Part shown: piece after piece, positions 1 to 9,842 of the stretch
Layout: the number at the start of each line of letters is the position of its first letter
Numbering within the stretch: position 1 is the stretch's first letter
Origin: Rhodocyclaceae bacterium
GTDB lineage: Bacteria; Pseudomonadota; Gammaproteobacteria; Burkholderiales; Rhodocyclaceae
NCBI GenBank assembly: GCA_016702335.1
Contig: JADJEF010000018.1
Coordinates: forward strand, 1 to 64,000
Direction: 5' to 3'
Length of the DNA: 64,000 nucleotides
The notes under the pieces: model-generated
What the model saw: the letters and a program-made list of their open reading frames with translations, nothing else
Told to the model about the DNA's origin: nothing
Database searches by the model: none
Translations under genes and position numbers: made by a program

Positions 1-739
1 CATGCGTGATCTGGTGCAAAATAGCAGGAGATCGTCCGCCCGACTGGTCTCCTTGACCTCTATCGATCATGTAGCCGATGCGTTCAGCCATAACTTCGTT
101 GGTCTGGAGGTCGATCACCTTGAGCGAACTGCCGGCGATCAGTACTCGCGCTCATTCTGGTGGAAATGTCGTCGTAGGTGACGCCGTAGCGAGAGGCGGG
201 ATTGGGAGCGAGGACTCTATCCAGTATGAAAGCGTAAATATTCAGATCGAAGTCAGGATTGCGCCTCAGATCGACTTGAACGTTGGGCGCTGTCGCGTCC
301 ATGCGGCCAACAACCTTTCTGCTCCCCGTGTATCGGTAGCGCTTGCCGTCTTTGGGGTCGAGGGCGTCGACGTAGCTGAAACCAACGGGAGATCGGGGCG
401 CACCTTTGATAGGCGTTCCAGACGTTTCGGCTTCGTAGCTTCCACGCAGAAGCTCTTGATATATCCATTCCCTGTCATGTCCCTTCCATACGGATCAGTC
501 GTCGCAAACTGATCGCGGTAGTTGATCCCCTCGGGACGTAACTTAAGCAAAAACACCCCCTCGACGTTCTCTGCCGTCCGATGAATAAACACTCCCGCCT
601 TCTTGCACCGTTCGGCAAACATCGCCTCGGCAGTGGCCAGGCGCGTGCTTGCCGATTCGGGCTTTTGCTGCGCCGTGGCGGTGCATCCGTTGAGCAGCGC
701 TGCGGCGATCAGCAGTAGGGTACGCAGGGCGCGGTTCAT
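1..739 (-). pseudogene. Second copy of the RTX-lipase-associated lipoprotein, frameshifted, running off the left edge
   Basis: The N-terminus has a hydrophobic signal ending in the lipobox LNGC, so an outer- or inner-membrane lipoprotein is expected. The protein is a clear paralogue of the lipoprotein at 3718-4611: both share GVEGV(F/L)L(L/M)KLRP, a DAxDxKDGKR(Y/W)RY segment, RYGVT and KV(I/L)DLQTxEV. The reading frame is broken twice, near 385-400 and near 140-160, so no single frame covers the whole homology. The gene lies directly downstream of the RTX lipase on the same strand. A role as accessory or immunity lipoprotein for the lipase is inferred from the duplicated, flanking arrangement only. 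The frameshifts may be real decay or sequence error. Confidence 0.7.
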
Positions 740-3716
740 GCCGCGGCCCTCCAGCGTGCGGCGTTGGGCGCCTTGTCGCCGTGTCGCCAGCGCCGACTTG
801 CGAATAAACGCTCAGCCGCACGATCGCCTTCAGCACATCCTGCCCGCCTTTGCCTTGGATGCGGTCGGCACCGAGGGTGCCGATGAGGTGTCGTTGCGCC
901 CGGGGGATTCGGCCTGGGTGACGATGACGTTGCCGTCGGGGTCATAGTTTTCGTCAATGACATCGCTCGTGCGGGTGTCGAAGTCCCTGGGCAGCAGATC
1001 GCCCACTCGCGGTTGCCCGGGGTTGCTTTCGGCAAGCGTGAGCCGGCGCAGACCGAAGTCCCCGTCTTTGAACTCGCTGCCCAGATCGACGCTGGCACCG
1101 TCAGGCGGGGCGAGCACCCAGCAGGTCTTGCCATCGTTCGTCTCCTTGCTCAGGGTGGTCGTGCCGTCAAGGGCTGACCCAGGTGGTGGTGTCCTTTTGC
1201 AGGAGGATGCCCAGGCCGCGCGTGGGCGTCGTCGCGTCGTCGGTGCTTTCCACCAGCAGGCGGCCTTCCTTGATCTTGTCGGGGTGGGTGTCGCTGTCGA
1301 TGTCGATCAGGGTGTCTTGGCCGTCGCCACCACGTAGCAGGTAGGTGTCCCAGCCTTTGCCACCGTAGAGCCGGTCGTCTCCTTACCGCCATCGAGGAGG
1401 TCGTTGCCGGTGCCGCCTTCCAGGCGATCCGCGCCGCCCCTGCCCGTCGAGGTGTCGTGGCCGTCGCCGCCGTAGAGGTGGTCGGACTCATCGCCGCCAG
1501 TGATGGTGTCGTTGGCGGTGCCACCAAAGCGGTAGTGACGGGCCGTGTTGCGAAGGTTGTCTTCGGCATTGTCGGGGTCAAAGCCCTGGGCAATGCGGTA
1601 GCCGCTGGCAATGTCTTCGTAGTAGGTGGAATCGGTCTGGTAGGCATGGGTATCTTTCGCCTTATCCAGCTTCGCTTTCTCGGGGTCGCGGTTGTTGTCG
1701 CCAAACCACTGCTTGCGCGTGAGGAATTCCGCGCGGTCAGTGAGCCAGGTGTCGCTGAAGGCAACTTTGCCGGTGTCGCGTTGGTCTTCCCCGAGCTTGA
1801 TGTCTTCCCCCCATTGTTCGCTCAGCTTCTCGTCGACGGCCTTGAGGGCGTCAAGCGCGGCGGTATCGCTCGTGGTTAGGGCAAACGGGGCGAGGTGGTA
1901 GAGGGCGAGGAACTGGCCGTAGTCCTCGCGGGCTTTGCTGATGTCGGTGGTGGGGGGTACGAGGCTGACCAGGCCGAACTTGGCGGCGTCGGTCAGTTTT
2001 TGGTAGGCAGCGCTGCCGACGATTTCCTTCAGGGTCTTGTAGAGGGCTTCGCGGCTGGTGTAGTTGTTGGCGTCGTCTTTGCCAATACGCGCCCAAGTGT
2101 TGCCGTGTGGGTCGCCTTTGACGCGCAGCTCTTTTTCATCGATTTCTTCGGGCGGTAGCACCATGCCGGCCAGGGCGTTGACGATGTTCTCTAGGACGTC
2201 GCCTTAGGCTTTGCCTTGGCCGCTGTTTCCCTCAGCGACAAGGTGGGAGGCGTGTTTGAGAATGCTGTCGATCAGGGGCTGGGGGTTTTGCTGTTGGCTC
2301 AGGGACATGAGCTTTAGCAGGGTGTTCTGCACGTTGAGCGAGTCGATGATCAGTAAGATGCTGTGGTCGTCTCCGAAGTCCTTCTGGCTGAAGCCGGGAA
2401 CGACCAGACGAACCCCCATCTGAGCCACGGAAGCGATTGCCGCGTCCCACGCCACGCCACCTCGCCGCTGCGGCTGGTCTTCGATGAAGAGCTTGACACC
2501 TTGGTCGACGTGGTAGAGCGAATTGGCGACCATGGCCACAGGGTCACTGGCCGAGACTTCCCAGCCGACGAGGTCGGTCTGCGGGGGCAAACCCGACGCC
2601 ACCGCACGAGTCAAGCCGCCCGACAGCAGAAGCTGGGTGCCGTCGGCGATCAGGTTGCGCGTCGATACCGGATACGTCTGGGCGGTGGTGATGACAGCAA
2701 GCTGGTAGTCCAGCTTGGTGCCGTCGATATTAACCAGTGGTATCGGTGCCGGGTTGGGGCTGCCATCGCCGGATGTCACGTTATCGATGGTGTCGGCAGC
2801 GCGGCGAATCTTGCTGGCGCGGTCAAAGGCCAGCTTGAGCAACTGGTAATCCGCCCGGGCGTCGCCGGTCTGACTTTCTCGGAGAATGAGTTCGATGACA
2901 TCCGACACCGCACCGCGTACGGCATCTACGGTCCTGCCGAGTTCGCGCAGGGTTTTGTAGGCCGTGCGGCCGGCCTCGGATTTGAAGAGATCGATCAGGC
3001 CGGGGCCGGCGATGGCTTCTTTGAGGACATCACGGCGCTGATCGAATTCGCGAATGATGGTCGACAGCGGTGTCGATGTCAGGCCGATGCCGGCGCCGTT
3101 GAAGGTGACGACTTGCGCGGCGTTGGGGTTGAGAATGTTGAAGGCAGTGGCCAGGTGCCCGCCCAGACTGTAGCCAGTGACGGTGAGCGGCCCGGTGATG
3201 CGGCTTTGGAGGCTGACGTACCAGTCCTGCATGTCAGCGATCTGGCCGTAGGCGAGGCCGTAGTCACCCACCTCGAAAGTGTTGGTGGCGACGTTGTCGC
3301 GGCCGTGGTCGTCGAGGAATTCCGGTGCTGCGGAAGCTGAGGACGTATTCGCCGGCCTTGACGTTGTTGACGGGGTCGCTCCTGATCGCTTGAAACAGCG
3401 TGCCAGAAAAGCCGGTGGTGGTATTGGAAAGGTGTTCGACGACCGTCCAATTTTTATCCATTCCCGAGAAAGCTACTTCGGTTGGGGTGAAGCGGCTGGC
3501 GCGCTCGTTGCCGCGAGTCAGGTTGCTTGTTGTGGGGTCTTGTTCGCTTGCAGCGACGCCAAACTCCACCGCACCGTTGCGATAGAGCGTATTTCGGTCG
3601 GTAAGGTCGCCGGGCTTGCGGTCTGGATCTAGCTGTACGCCGAAAGTAAACAGTGACTCAGCGGCCAGTTGCAAATTGGCGAGTTTTAGATAATCAGCGA
3701 TTGTTAGCATCGTCAT
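736..3716 (-). pseudogene. Secreted RTX lipase/esterase with C-terminal calcium-binding repeats, reading frame disrupted
   Basis: The start at 3716 follows the stop of the upstream lipoprotein gene by one base, so the two are translationally coupled. The alpha/beta hydrolase nucleophile elbow GYSLGGH is visible with Ser at about residue 183, typical of lipases. RTX nonapeptides follow around 1380-1560 (GGDESDHLYGGDGHD, GGTGNDLLDGG). Such proteins leave the cell through a type I (HlyB/HlyD/TolC) system, and an ABC component lies upstream at 6939-9134. The coding sequence is broken at about 3315 (one base missing before GAATTC), by an in-frame TAA at 2204-2206 and again near 1375 and 1120. The 3' end coincides with a dispersed-repeat copy, so the true stop is uncertain. 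Phospholipid or triglyceride cleavage is a family-level inference. Confidence 0.72.
776..802 (+). repeat. Dispersed 26-29 bp repeat, copy 1
   Basis: The left block is TCGCCGTG and the right block is GCGCCGACTTGCG. It sits at the 3' end of the RTX lipase gene, about 40 bp before the lipoprotein start. Its position and flanks match copy 2, so copies 1 and 2 probably arose with the lipoprotein duplication rather than independently. Confidence 0.85.
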
Positions 3717-3717
3717 G

Positions 3718-4611
3718 TCATCTCTCCTGGTCTATGGGGATGAGGATTTGGTCCACGAGTTTGCGGGCGTCAGTGCTTCCTGCCCCCTTGCTGTAGGGGC
3801 AAACATAAGCGGTCAGCCACAAGGTCGGGTTGTATTTGCCGATGGTGCCCGCCACGACATAGCGCGTCATTTCGCCGAGCACCTCCTGGGTCTGCAAGTC
3901 CAGCACCTTGATCGTGCTGCTGGCGACGCCCAGGGCGCGTTCTTCCGGGACGACGTGGTCGTAGAAAGTGACGCCGTAGCGCGGGGCTGGGGCGGTGGCG
4001 GGGGCGGTGGATTTGTCCAGTGAAAACTTGATATAGCCTTTCAGATATGACTTGTCGTACTGCCATGGCTCATCCCATCGCCCCTTATATCGCCACCGCT
4101 TGCCGTCTTTCTCGTCTATGGCGTCTACCCAGCGGTAGCCAGGGAAGTTGCAGTCTTCGCAGAAATCATCACGTCCGGTGCTGATCGTGCCGCGGTTGCG
4201 TCCCCCTCTGGTTTTTCTATTGCTGTGCTCATAAGCGAGAAATGACGTGATATAGGCAGTACTGCCATATTCATGCGCAAACGCCGCTCCCGGCCAGTTC
4301 GGATCGGACCACTCCTTGTCGCCGGCGTTGGGCCGTAGCTTCATCAACAGTACCCCCTCCACACCCGGCACCGTCTTGTAAATCTTCTCGCCCGCAAAGG
4401 TGGCGCACTTGTGCAGCCACAGGGTGCGTCCGGCCTGGACTTTTTCGCCGGGGGTGAGCTTTTCGATGTCGGCCAGCGTCAGAGGGGGCGGTGCGGGGGG
4501 CAGCGGCCTGACGGTCGAGGGATCGACTGCTGGATCAAAGAAGGGCTTGGCCAGGCTGGCCGAGCATGCCGCCAGCAGTGCGGCGGCCAAGAGGTGGACG
4601 AGACCGCTCAT
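3718..4611 (-). CDS. Lipoprotein upstream of and coupled to the RTX lipase
   Basis: The protein has 297 aa. It starts with a short hydrophobic signal and the lipobox LAAC (Cys at about residue 16), followed by a proline-rich linker (PLPPAPPPL). I recognise no named domain. The body contains a Cys-rich stretch (DDFCEDCNF) and a C-terminal half shared with the paralogue at 1-739. Its TGA stop lies one base before the ATG of the lipase, so lipase and lipoprotein are likely made together. A lipoprotein next to a secreted lipase is the layout seen for lipase effectors with periplasmic immunity lipoproteins. It could equally be a foldase-like or surface-retention partner. Function is not shown by sequence. 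Confidence 0.75.
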   Translation of the reverse strand: MSGLVHLLAAALLAACSASLAKPFFDPAVDPSTVRPLPPAPPPLTLADIEKLTPGEKVQAGRTLWLHKCATFAGEKIYKTVPGVEGVLLMKLRPNAGDKEWSDPNWPGAAFAHEYGSTAYITSFLAYEHSNRKTRGGRNRGTISTGRDDFCEDCNFPGYRWVDAIDEKDGKRWRYKGRWDEPWQYDKSYLKGYIKFSLDKSTAPATAPAPRYGVTFYDHVVPEERALGVASSTIKVLDLQTQEVLGEMTRYVVAGTIGKYNPTLWLTAYVCPYSKGAGSTDARKLVDQILIPIDQER

Positions 4612-4655
4612 GCGGCGGCCCTCCAGCTTGCAGGGTTGGCGACGGTGAGCGCCTT

Positions 4656-4684
4656 ATCGCCGTGTCGCCAGCGCCGACTTGCGA
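4656..4684 (+). repeat. Dispersed repeat, copy 2
   Basis: ATCGCCGTG and GCGCCGACTTGCG blocks. This copy forms the last codons and stop of the truncated RTX gene, 44 bp before the lipoprotein start. Confidence 0.88.
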
Positions 4685-5072
4685 AGCGCGTAATCATTGC
4701 GCGCCCCGCCATCAAACACATCAGTAGCCACCTCACCCACCTGCAGCGCCAGTTCGCCGCTCGGGCCCAGGCCCAGGCGCAGATCGTCCGCCGTTACCCC
4801 CGCGAGCCGCAGCACGTTGGCGTTGCCGTTGCCGTCGCCCCGGTTCGTGCTCACCCGGTCGGTGCCGTCGCCCACGGCGTAGTGCACGGTGCTGCCGGTG
4901 CCCGCGAGCACGATGCTGTCGTTACCCCGGCCCCCCGACACCTCCTCGCCGTTGCTGCCCACGATGAAGTCGGCGCTACGCCCGCCCGTGAGGTGGGTGT
5001 GCCCGGTGGCGTCGGTGCCACGATAGACGCCTTCGCCGTATTGGCCGATGAAGCGCGTCATGGAGAGTTGGG

Positions 5073-5099
5073 TCGCCGTACCACCAGCGCCGACTTGCA
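5073..5099 (+). repeat. Dispersed repeat, copy 3 (in frame inside an RTX gene)
   Basis: TCGCCGTAC and GCGCCGACTTGC blocks with linker CACCA. On the coding strand it is translated as QVGAGGTA without disturbing the frame. Confidence 0.85.
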
Positions 5100-5828
5100 C
5101 GTGCTCAATGTTGCCGGCCAGCCCTTGCCCGACCAGCAGCAAATCGCTGCCTTCCTGCCCTTGTTCGGCCTGGGCCTGGCTACCGTAGCGAATGAGCAGG
5201 TTGCCCTCGTCGTTATCGATCAGTTGCAGGGTACGGGTGTCGACGCTGGCATCGAAGGCGAGCGTGTCCACACCGCCTTCATCGACCACCATCTCGACTT
5301 GCACAGCGGTTTCGCCGTTGATGTCGATGCTGCGCGACGCTCCATCACCCGCGCGAAACACATACGTGTCATCACCCAGCCCGCCATCGAGCGCATCGGT
5401 GCCCGCACCGCCCGTAAGCCGGTCGTTGCCGGCCCCCGCCTGCACGGCATCGTTGCCGGCCTTGCCGTCCATGCGGTCTTCCAAAGCCGTGCCGGTGAGC
5501 AGGTCGTCGACCTCGGTGCCATCGAGATCAAAGCCGCGGGCGAGCAGTTGCGCCCAGGTGAAGGTGCCGCCATCGGCAAACTCGAAGCTCGCGACGCTGG
5601 GGTCGGCCAGCGGATCGTCGGGGTTGAAGTTCTCGATATGCAGGGCATCGCCATCGCCGAAATCGAGCAGCAGGGAGCCTTTGCGCAGGATGACGTCTTT
5701 GGCCGCGATGCCTTTGCCAAAGATGAACACGCTGGCATCCTTGAGCGCGTCGTCATCGTAAACGCGGTCTTCGCCATCGCCTTTGTTGTAGATGTAGGTA
5801 TCGCGCCTGTGGGTGGCGAATTCGTATT

Positions 5829-6923
5829 TCATGATGCAACGGGGAGCTGAAACAGCCCGCGACAGTGTTTTTTCCAGCAATAACTACGCAAATTTCCACG
5901 CAGCGGCGGACATATTGCGGTTCGATCATCAGGCGTTGAGCCATCAAGCGACCGATGCACCCGATGCGCGTTGTAATAATCACGGAATGTGTCCAATTTT
6001 CTCTCCAGGTCACGTTGATTCCAGAACAGTGTTTGATCGAGATACTCGCGGCGGACGGTGCCGATGAGGCGCTCGACGAAGGGATGCGATGTCGGTATGT
6101 GCGGCAGCGACTTGAGTTCGTCCATGCCCTGCGCCCGCAGCAGTGCCCGCCACTCGTGAAAGCGAAACAACGGGTCGTTGTCGGTACTGATGTGCTTCGG
6201 CGCTGGCTGCCCGGCGCTTGCCCGCTCGAACATTCGGCACACTGCGATGCCATCCATGGGCGCCGGCGCTACGCCGAAGCCAACGATGCGGCGCGTGCAC
6301 ACATCCATGACGACCATGACCCAATGAGTACGCAGGAAAATCGATTCGCAGCGGAAGAAATCGGTGCTCCACAGGCTGTCTTTGGCTTGAGCCATGAGCG
6401 TCAGCCACGACGGACCATCGCCGCTGCCCGGTGTGGGGCGATAGTGCGTGGCAAGCACGCGGCGCACGATATCCTTGTCAATCGAGATGTCGAAGGCGTG
6501 AGAAATTTGCTGGGCAATGCGCACGCAGCCAAAGCGCGGGTTGCGCTGCTTGAATTCGACGATGAGCTTGATGAGCTCGGCCGAGGGGCCTTTCGGGCCC
6601 GGTTTTGTATTCGCATGAGCGAAGCAAAAGAGCGATCGATAGCACCGCTGGACGAGCGCCCGGTGAAACCTCAATAGCGTCGCCGGACTAACCAGGACGG
6701 CAAGCCTCGGCAGTCGCCGCTCGCGCACGAAAAGCGTCGCAAGTCCGAGCACAAAGCGGTCGCATGAGGTCAGATTCGGTGCGCGGATTCTGGAGCGATT
6801 GCAGACGATCAACTGTTGCCTGAGTGCGACATTCTCTGCCACCACTGCGCCAACGCCACCCGGCCGCAACAGTTTCGCCAGCATGACGATGAGGTGAATC
6901 GCGAGAAAGATGAGATCGCGCAT
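5829..6923 (-). CDS. Transposase with integrase (rve/DDE) catalytic core
   Basis: The protein is an intact single frame of 364 aa. An N-terminal helical region precedes an rve-type core with DDE-like residues: Asp in STDFFRCE, Asp in STDNDPLF and Glu in HPFVERLIGTVRREYLD. The C-terminus carries the usual NAHRVHRSLDGSTP motif. The overall form resembles single-ORF relatives of the IS3/IS481 group often annotated as integrase core proteins. It catalyses cut or copy transposition of its own element. Being unbroken, unlike the other two transposases in the window, it may be active. The assignment to a named IS family is uncertain. Confidence 0.85.
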   Translation of the reverse strand: MRDLIFLAIHLIVMLAKLLRPGGVGAVVAENVALRQQLIVCNRSRIRAPNLTSCDRFVLGLATLFVRERRLPRLAVLVSPATLLRFHRALVQRCYRSLFCFAHANTKPGPKGPSAELIKLIVEFKQRNPRFGCVRIAQQISHAFDISIDKDIVRRVLATHYRPTPGSGDGPSWLTLMAQAKDSLWSTDFFRCESIFLRTHWVMVVMDVCTRRIVGFGVAPAPMDGIAVCRMFERASAGQPAPKHISTDNDPLFRFHEWRALLRAQGMDELKSLPHIPTSHPFVERLIGTVRREYLDQTLFWNQRDLERKLDTFRDYYNAHRVHRSLDGSTPDDRTAICPPLRGNLRSYCWKKHCRGLFQLPVAS

Positions 6924-6943
6924 GGGGGGCTATTGCTCTCAGC
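5830..6943 (-). mobile_element. Insertion sequence between the exporter gene and the RTX remnant of locus A
   Basis: The element fills the space between the exporter gene and the RTX fragment. Candidate ends share TGA, two or three bases, then GCAA (TGAGAGCAA at 6943 reading inwards on the minus strand, TGATGCAA at 5831 on the plus strand). The TGA at its upstream end also serves as the stop codon of the exporter gene. No target-site duplication could be confirmed by eye, which would fit a deletion having accompanied the insertion. Confidence 0.65.
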
Positions 6944-9134
6944 TCGCAAGCCCTTGGCTCGCATTGGTGGTGCTAGCCGGGGTGGGCGGCTCCGTCTCTG
7001 CACCGCCGCCCAAGGTCACCACCTCATCCACCTGCAAGGTCTTGGGAATCTGGTGCGTGATGAACAGCATCGTCACCTTGCCTTTGAGCTTGTTGATGGT
7101 CTGGGCGAAGTGCTCCGCCGTGTCCTGGTCGAGGTTGGAGACCGCTTCGTCGAAGATCAGAATCTTTGGCCGCTTGAGCAACGCCCGGGCAATGGCAACG
7201 CGCTGGCGTTGCCCGCCCGATAGGCCAATGCCGCGTTCGCCGATCTCGGTCTGGTAGCCGTCCGGCAGGCGTTCCAGCACATCATGGATTTCCGCCAGAC
7301 GGCAGGCGGTGATGATGTCTTCAAAGCTGGCGTGCGGATTGGCCAGTTGCAGGTTGTCGTAGATGGTGCCGGAGAAGAGTACGGTCTCCTGAGGCACCAC
7401 GCCGAACATCTGGCGCAGCTCGTTGGCAGAAAAATGCCGGATGTCTTGGCTGTCGATGAGGATGCGCCCATCTTGCGGGCGGTAGAAGCCGAGCAGCAGT
7501 TTGGCGAGGGTGCTCTTGCCACAGCCTGAGGGGCCAGCGATGAGCGTGGTTTTACCAGGCTTAAAGGTGACGTTGAGGTTGCGATAAAGCCAGGGGTGGC
7601 TATCGCTGTAGCGGAAGGCCAAGCCTTGCAGCTCGATATGCCCATCTTGCTTGCGTGTGCGACTGGGTTGCAGGGCATAGGGTTCGGTGGGGGCATTCAT
7701 CAGGTCGCCCAGGCGCTTGACGGCGAGATTGGCCTGCTGGAACTCCTGATACAGCCCGACCAGGCGCAGCATGGGCTGGCTGAGCCGGCCAGAGAACATT
7801 TGAAAGGCGACCAGCATGCCGATGGTGAAGCCGTCGTTGTTCATGACAAGCAGGGCGCCAACGATGAGCACGGCCAGGCCTTGTAGCTGCTCGAGCCCGT
7901 TGGCGATGGTGTTGTAGGTGTTGGCGAGTTGGCGGGTGTCGAAACCGGCCGCCAGGAAGCTGGCGAGGTAGCCGCCGTAGCGCTTGTCGAGCTGGGCTTC
8001 GAGTTGGAGCGATTTCACCGTCTCCATGCCCGCGAGGTATTCGGTGACGAAGGCCTGATTGCGGGCGCCGAACAGAAATTGCTGGTTAAGTCTGTTGCGG
8101 AACAGTGGTGTGACGGCAATTGATAGCAGCGACAAGAGCAGCAGTAGGGCAATGGCAATTAATGAGAGCTGCCAGCTGTACCAAAACATGACGGCCAGCA
8201 GGACCACCATGAAGGGGAGATCGAGTATCAGGCTGACCGCTGCGCCGGAAATGAATTCGCGGATGGTTTCTACGCCGTGCAGACGGGCGACCAGTGTGCC
8301 GGTGGGGCGGTGCGCGAAATACGGCAGTGGCAGGCGCAGCATGTGGCCGAAGACCCGGCTGCCGAGCACGGCATCGATGCGGTTGCCGGTATGCAGGACG
8401 AGGTATTGCCGCACCCAGGTGAACGCTGACGAGAAAATCAGCGCGAGTACCATTCCGACCCCCACCGCGACCAGGGTGCTGTTGGTCTGGTGCACCACAA
8501 CTTTGTCGATCACCACTTGGGTGAACAAGGGGGTCACCAAGCCCACCAGTTGCAAGGCCAGAGATGCGAGCAGTATTTCCCGCCAGATGGGTCGGTAGCG
8601 CAGCAGCTCGGGGATGAACCAGCGGAATCCGAAGGGTGTGTCTGTCGATGCTGGGTGACCATTGGCGTCAACCTCATCATTGTCGACAGCGGGTTCGGGC
8701 TCGCGTTGGAATGACCAGCCGAGCGGTTTGAACGTTGCCTTGAGCGCCGGCAAGCTGAGCAACTGAGGCAATTGGGGCGGCTCTGCACCCGCAGCAAGAC
8801 AGCGTAACTGATCGCCTTCGGCACACAGCACCAAGCTGGGCGAGCCAAACATCGCCGTACCATCGTTCCCACCCGTTGCTGCGCCCGGCGGAAAGACGAC
8901 CATGGGAAGCCGAAGGTCTGCGACCGCTTCAATCTCTGTGAGATCGATTTCGTCGGCGTGCAAACCGAACTTGTCGGCAGCCTCAAGCAGCGTGGAAAAC
9001 GCGTAGCCGCCGCCTTCTTCAGGGGCGAAGTGCTGGAGCAGCAGCTCCTGAGCAAAGGGAGCTCGATGCAACCGGCATAGTCCGGCGATCAAGCGGACAA
9101 ACTCTGCGCGGCTGAGTGAGGCATGCAAGGCCAT
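6939..9134 (-). CDS. Type I secretion ABC transporter, HlyB-like (locus A)
   Basis: The protein has 731 aa and the canonical order: a degenerate C39-peptidase-like N-terminal domain (about 1-135, lacking the catalytic Cys motif, hence the HlyB class that does not cleave its substrate), a six-helix membrane domain (about 165-450), then a nucleotide-binding domain with Walker A GPSGCGKST (about 533), signature LSGGQRQRVA (about 637) and Walker B ILIFDEA. It would power export of RTX proteins across the inner membrane with a HlyD-type adaptor and TolC. No hlyD accompanies it here. The RTX fragment, lipase and lipoproteins downstream are on the same strand. The stop codon is formed by the end of the adjacent IS, so the extreme C-terminus may be altered, but the length is normal. 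Confidence 0.92.
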   Translation of the reverse strand: MALHASLSRAEFVRLIAGLCRLHRAPFAQELLLQHFAPEEGGGYAFSTLLEAADKFGLHADEIDLTEIEAVADLRLPMVVFPPGAATGGNDGTAMFGSPSLVLCAEGDQLRCLAAGAEPPQLPQLLSLPALKATFKPLGWSFQREPEPAVDNDEVDANGHPASTDTPFGFRWFIPELLRYRPIWREILLASLALQLVGLVTPLFTQVVIDKVVVHQTNSTLVAVGVGMVLALIFSSAFTWVRQYLVLHTGNRIDAVLGSRVFGHMLRLPLPYFAHRPTGTLVARLHGVETIREFISGAAVSLILDLPFMVVLLAVMFWYSWQLSLIAIALLLLLSLLSIAVTPLFRNRLNQQFLFGARNQAFVTEYLAGMETVKSLQLEAQLDKRYGGYLASFLAAGFDTRQLANTYNTIANGLEQLQGLAVLIVGALLVMNNDGFTIGMLVAFQMFSGRLSQPMLRLVGLYQEFQQANLAVKRLGDLMNAPTEPYALQPSRTRKQDGHIELQGLAFRYSDSHPWLYRNLNVTFKPGKTTLIAGPSGCGKSTLAKLLLGFYRPQDGRILIDSQDIRHFSANELRQMFGVVPQETVLFSGTIYDNLQLANPHASFEDIITACRLAEIHDVLERLPDGYQTEIGERGIGLSGGQRQRVAIARALLKRPKILIFDEAVSNLDQDTAEHFAQTINKLKGKVTMLFITHQIPKTLQVDEVVTLGGGAETEPPTPASTTNASQGLAS

Positions 9135-9417
9135 CAGGCATCAGCGGCGGCAGAATGTTTCGTGCCGGGCGATGTCGGCCCATGCATCTGGGCCATGGCA
9201 CTCCCTTGTGCGTGCTGCCGTGCATCCATCTGCCGGCCTCCCCCGTTATTTTTTATGTTTGCTACTCTACGGAACGGGAGACGACGCATGCAGCCAACCC
9301 GCGCAATCGACTCTACTCCCGTATTTCCAGGAGATCAACCGGAGGGATTGATGTAGGGATTCATGGTGTGCGGCTCGCTCGGCCGTACTGAAGCTTCAGA
9401 GCAACGCCGGAGAAAAA
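9135..9417. other. Gene-free stretch upstream of the locus A exporter
   Basis: I see no convincing gene. An AT-rich patch (9247-9262) in otherwise GC-rich DNA could hold the promoter for the minus-strand exporter operon, but no -35/-10 pair is good enough to call. Confidence 0.4.
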
Positions 9418-9531
9418 ATGGCTCGTTTGCTGTCGCGAGTGCGCCCGATCATTGATAAGCTTTGCCGCATTCGCGGCGCGAATTCGCCCGCCCGCCCTCG
9501 TGGATTTGATCCGGAGAAGGACTATGAATAA
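9418..9531 (+). CDS. Possible small basic peptide, 37 aa
   Basis: An ATG at 9418 is preceded by GGAG with a good spacing (CCGGAGAAAAA). The frame reads MARLLSRVRPIID, is arginine-rich, and ends DPEKDYE before TAA. I recognise no family. It sits between the exporter of locus A and a convergent small membrane protein. It could be the remnant of a gene start left by rearrangement. Confidence rests only on the ribosome binding site and composition. Confidence 0.3.
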   Translation: MARLLSRVRPIIDKLCRIRGANSPARPRGFDPEKDYE

Positions 9532-9755
9532 GCGGAAACTTCAAGTTGGGGTGTCGGGAGTCCGATAGGGAGGTCCGCTCGCTTAGCCAAGGCGTGCTCG
9601 GCCTTCAAACACAACCCTGTCGCCAGCCAGGCGAGCACCCACACGCCGATAACGCTCCAAAACACCGCCGAGCCGGACATCCGACGCGTGCCAAAGAGGA
9701 CGAGCACTATCGACGCGGCCAAGACAATCAATTTCAGCAGTGTTTGCTTATTCAT
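9522..9755 (-). CDS. Small two-helix membrane protein
   Basis: The protein has 77 aa starting at MNKQTLLKLIV. Two hydrophobic segments (about residues 5-22 and 28-48) are separated by a short basic turn (GTRRMSG), followed by a hydrophilic tail. I recognise no family. A GTG 18 bp upstream could also serve as start but lies in IS-derived sequence, so the ATG is preferred. It lies directly behind the IS3-type end that cuts the cyclase gene, so its original promoter and neighbours are unclear. Confidence 0.45.
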   Translation of the reverse strand: MNKQTLLKLIVLAASIVLVLFGTRRMSGSAVFWSVIGVWVLAWLATGLCLKAEHALAKRADLPIGLPTPQLEVSAYS

Positions 9756-9756
9756 T

Positions 9757-9842
9757 GGTTCATTTGCTATCACTGGTCAGGACAGGAGCATACCGCCTTT
9801 CTGGGTCGGGGCGATGCCCTTGACAACTATTCTGACTCAGGG
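9757..9842. mobile_element. Solo end of an IS3-type element
   Basis: The stretch shares TTCATTTGCTATC and the terminal ACAACTATTCTGACTCAGGG with the end of the IS3-type element at 55671-55740, with divergent sequence between. No transposase remains here. Its terminal bases provide the stop codon for the truncated cyclase gene. Confidence 0.75.

Larger units (their letters stand above)
4654..5832 (-). pseudogene. 3' part of an RTX protein, 5' end removed at the IS
   Basis: About 390 aa of C-terminal RTX sequence is present: an opening DTYIYNKGDGEDR motif, nonapeptide repeats (AGNDRLTGGAG, DGGLGDDTYVF) and a final stretch with a low-complexity glycine-rich pattern. There is no export signal or N-terminal effector domain. 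The first usable ATG lies exactly at the boundary with the insertion sequence at 5830-6943, so the original 5' part was probably lost in the insertion or an associated deletion. The gene contains two dispersed-repeat copies in frame. One is internal and reads VQVGAGGTA; the other supplies the last residues RKSALATRR and the stop. Calcium-dependent folding outside the cell is expected for the family. Confidence 0.75.

Noticed and set aside
4411..5850. 479-aa plus-strand reading frame
   Set aside because: Antisense to the RTX fragment and lipoprotein, which have recognisable motifs; this frame has none.
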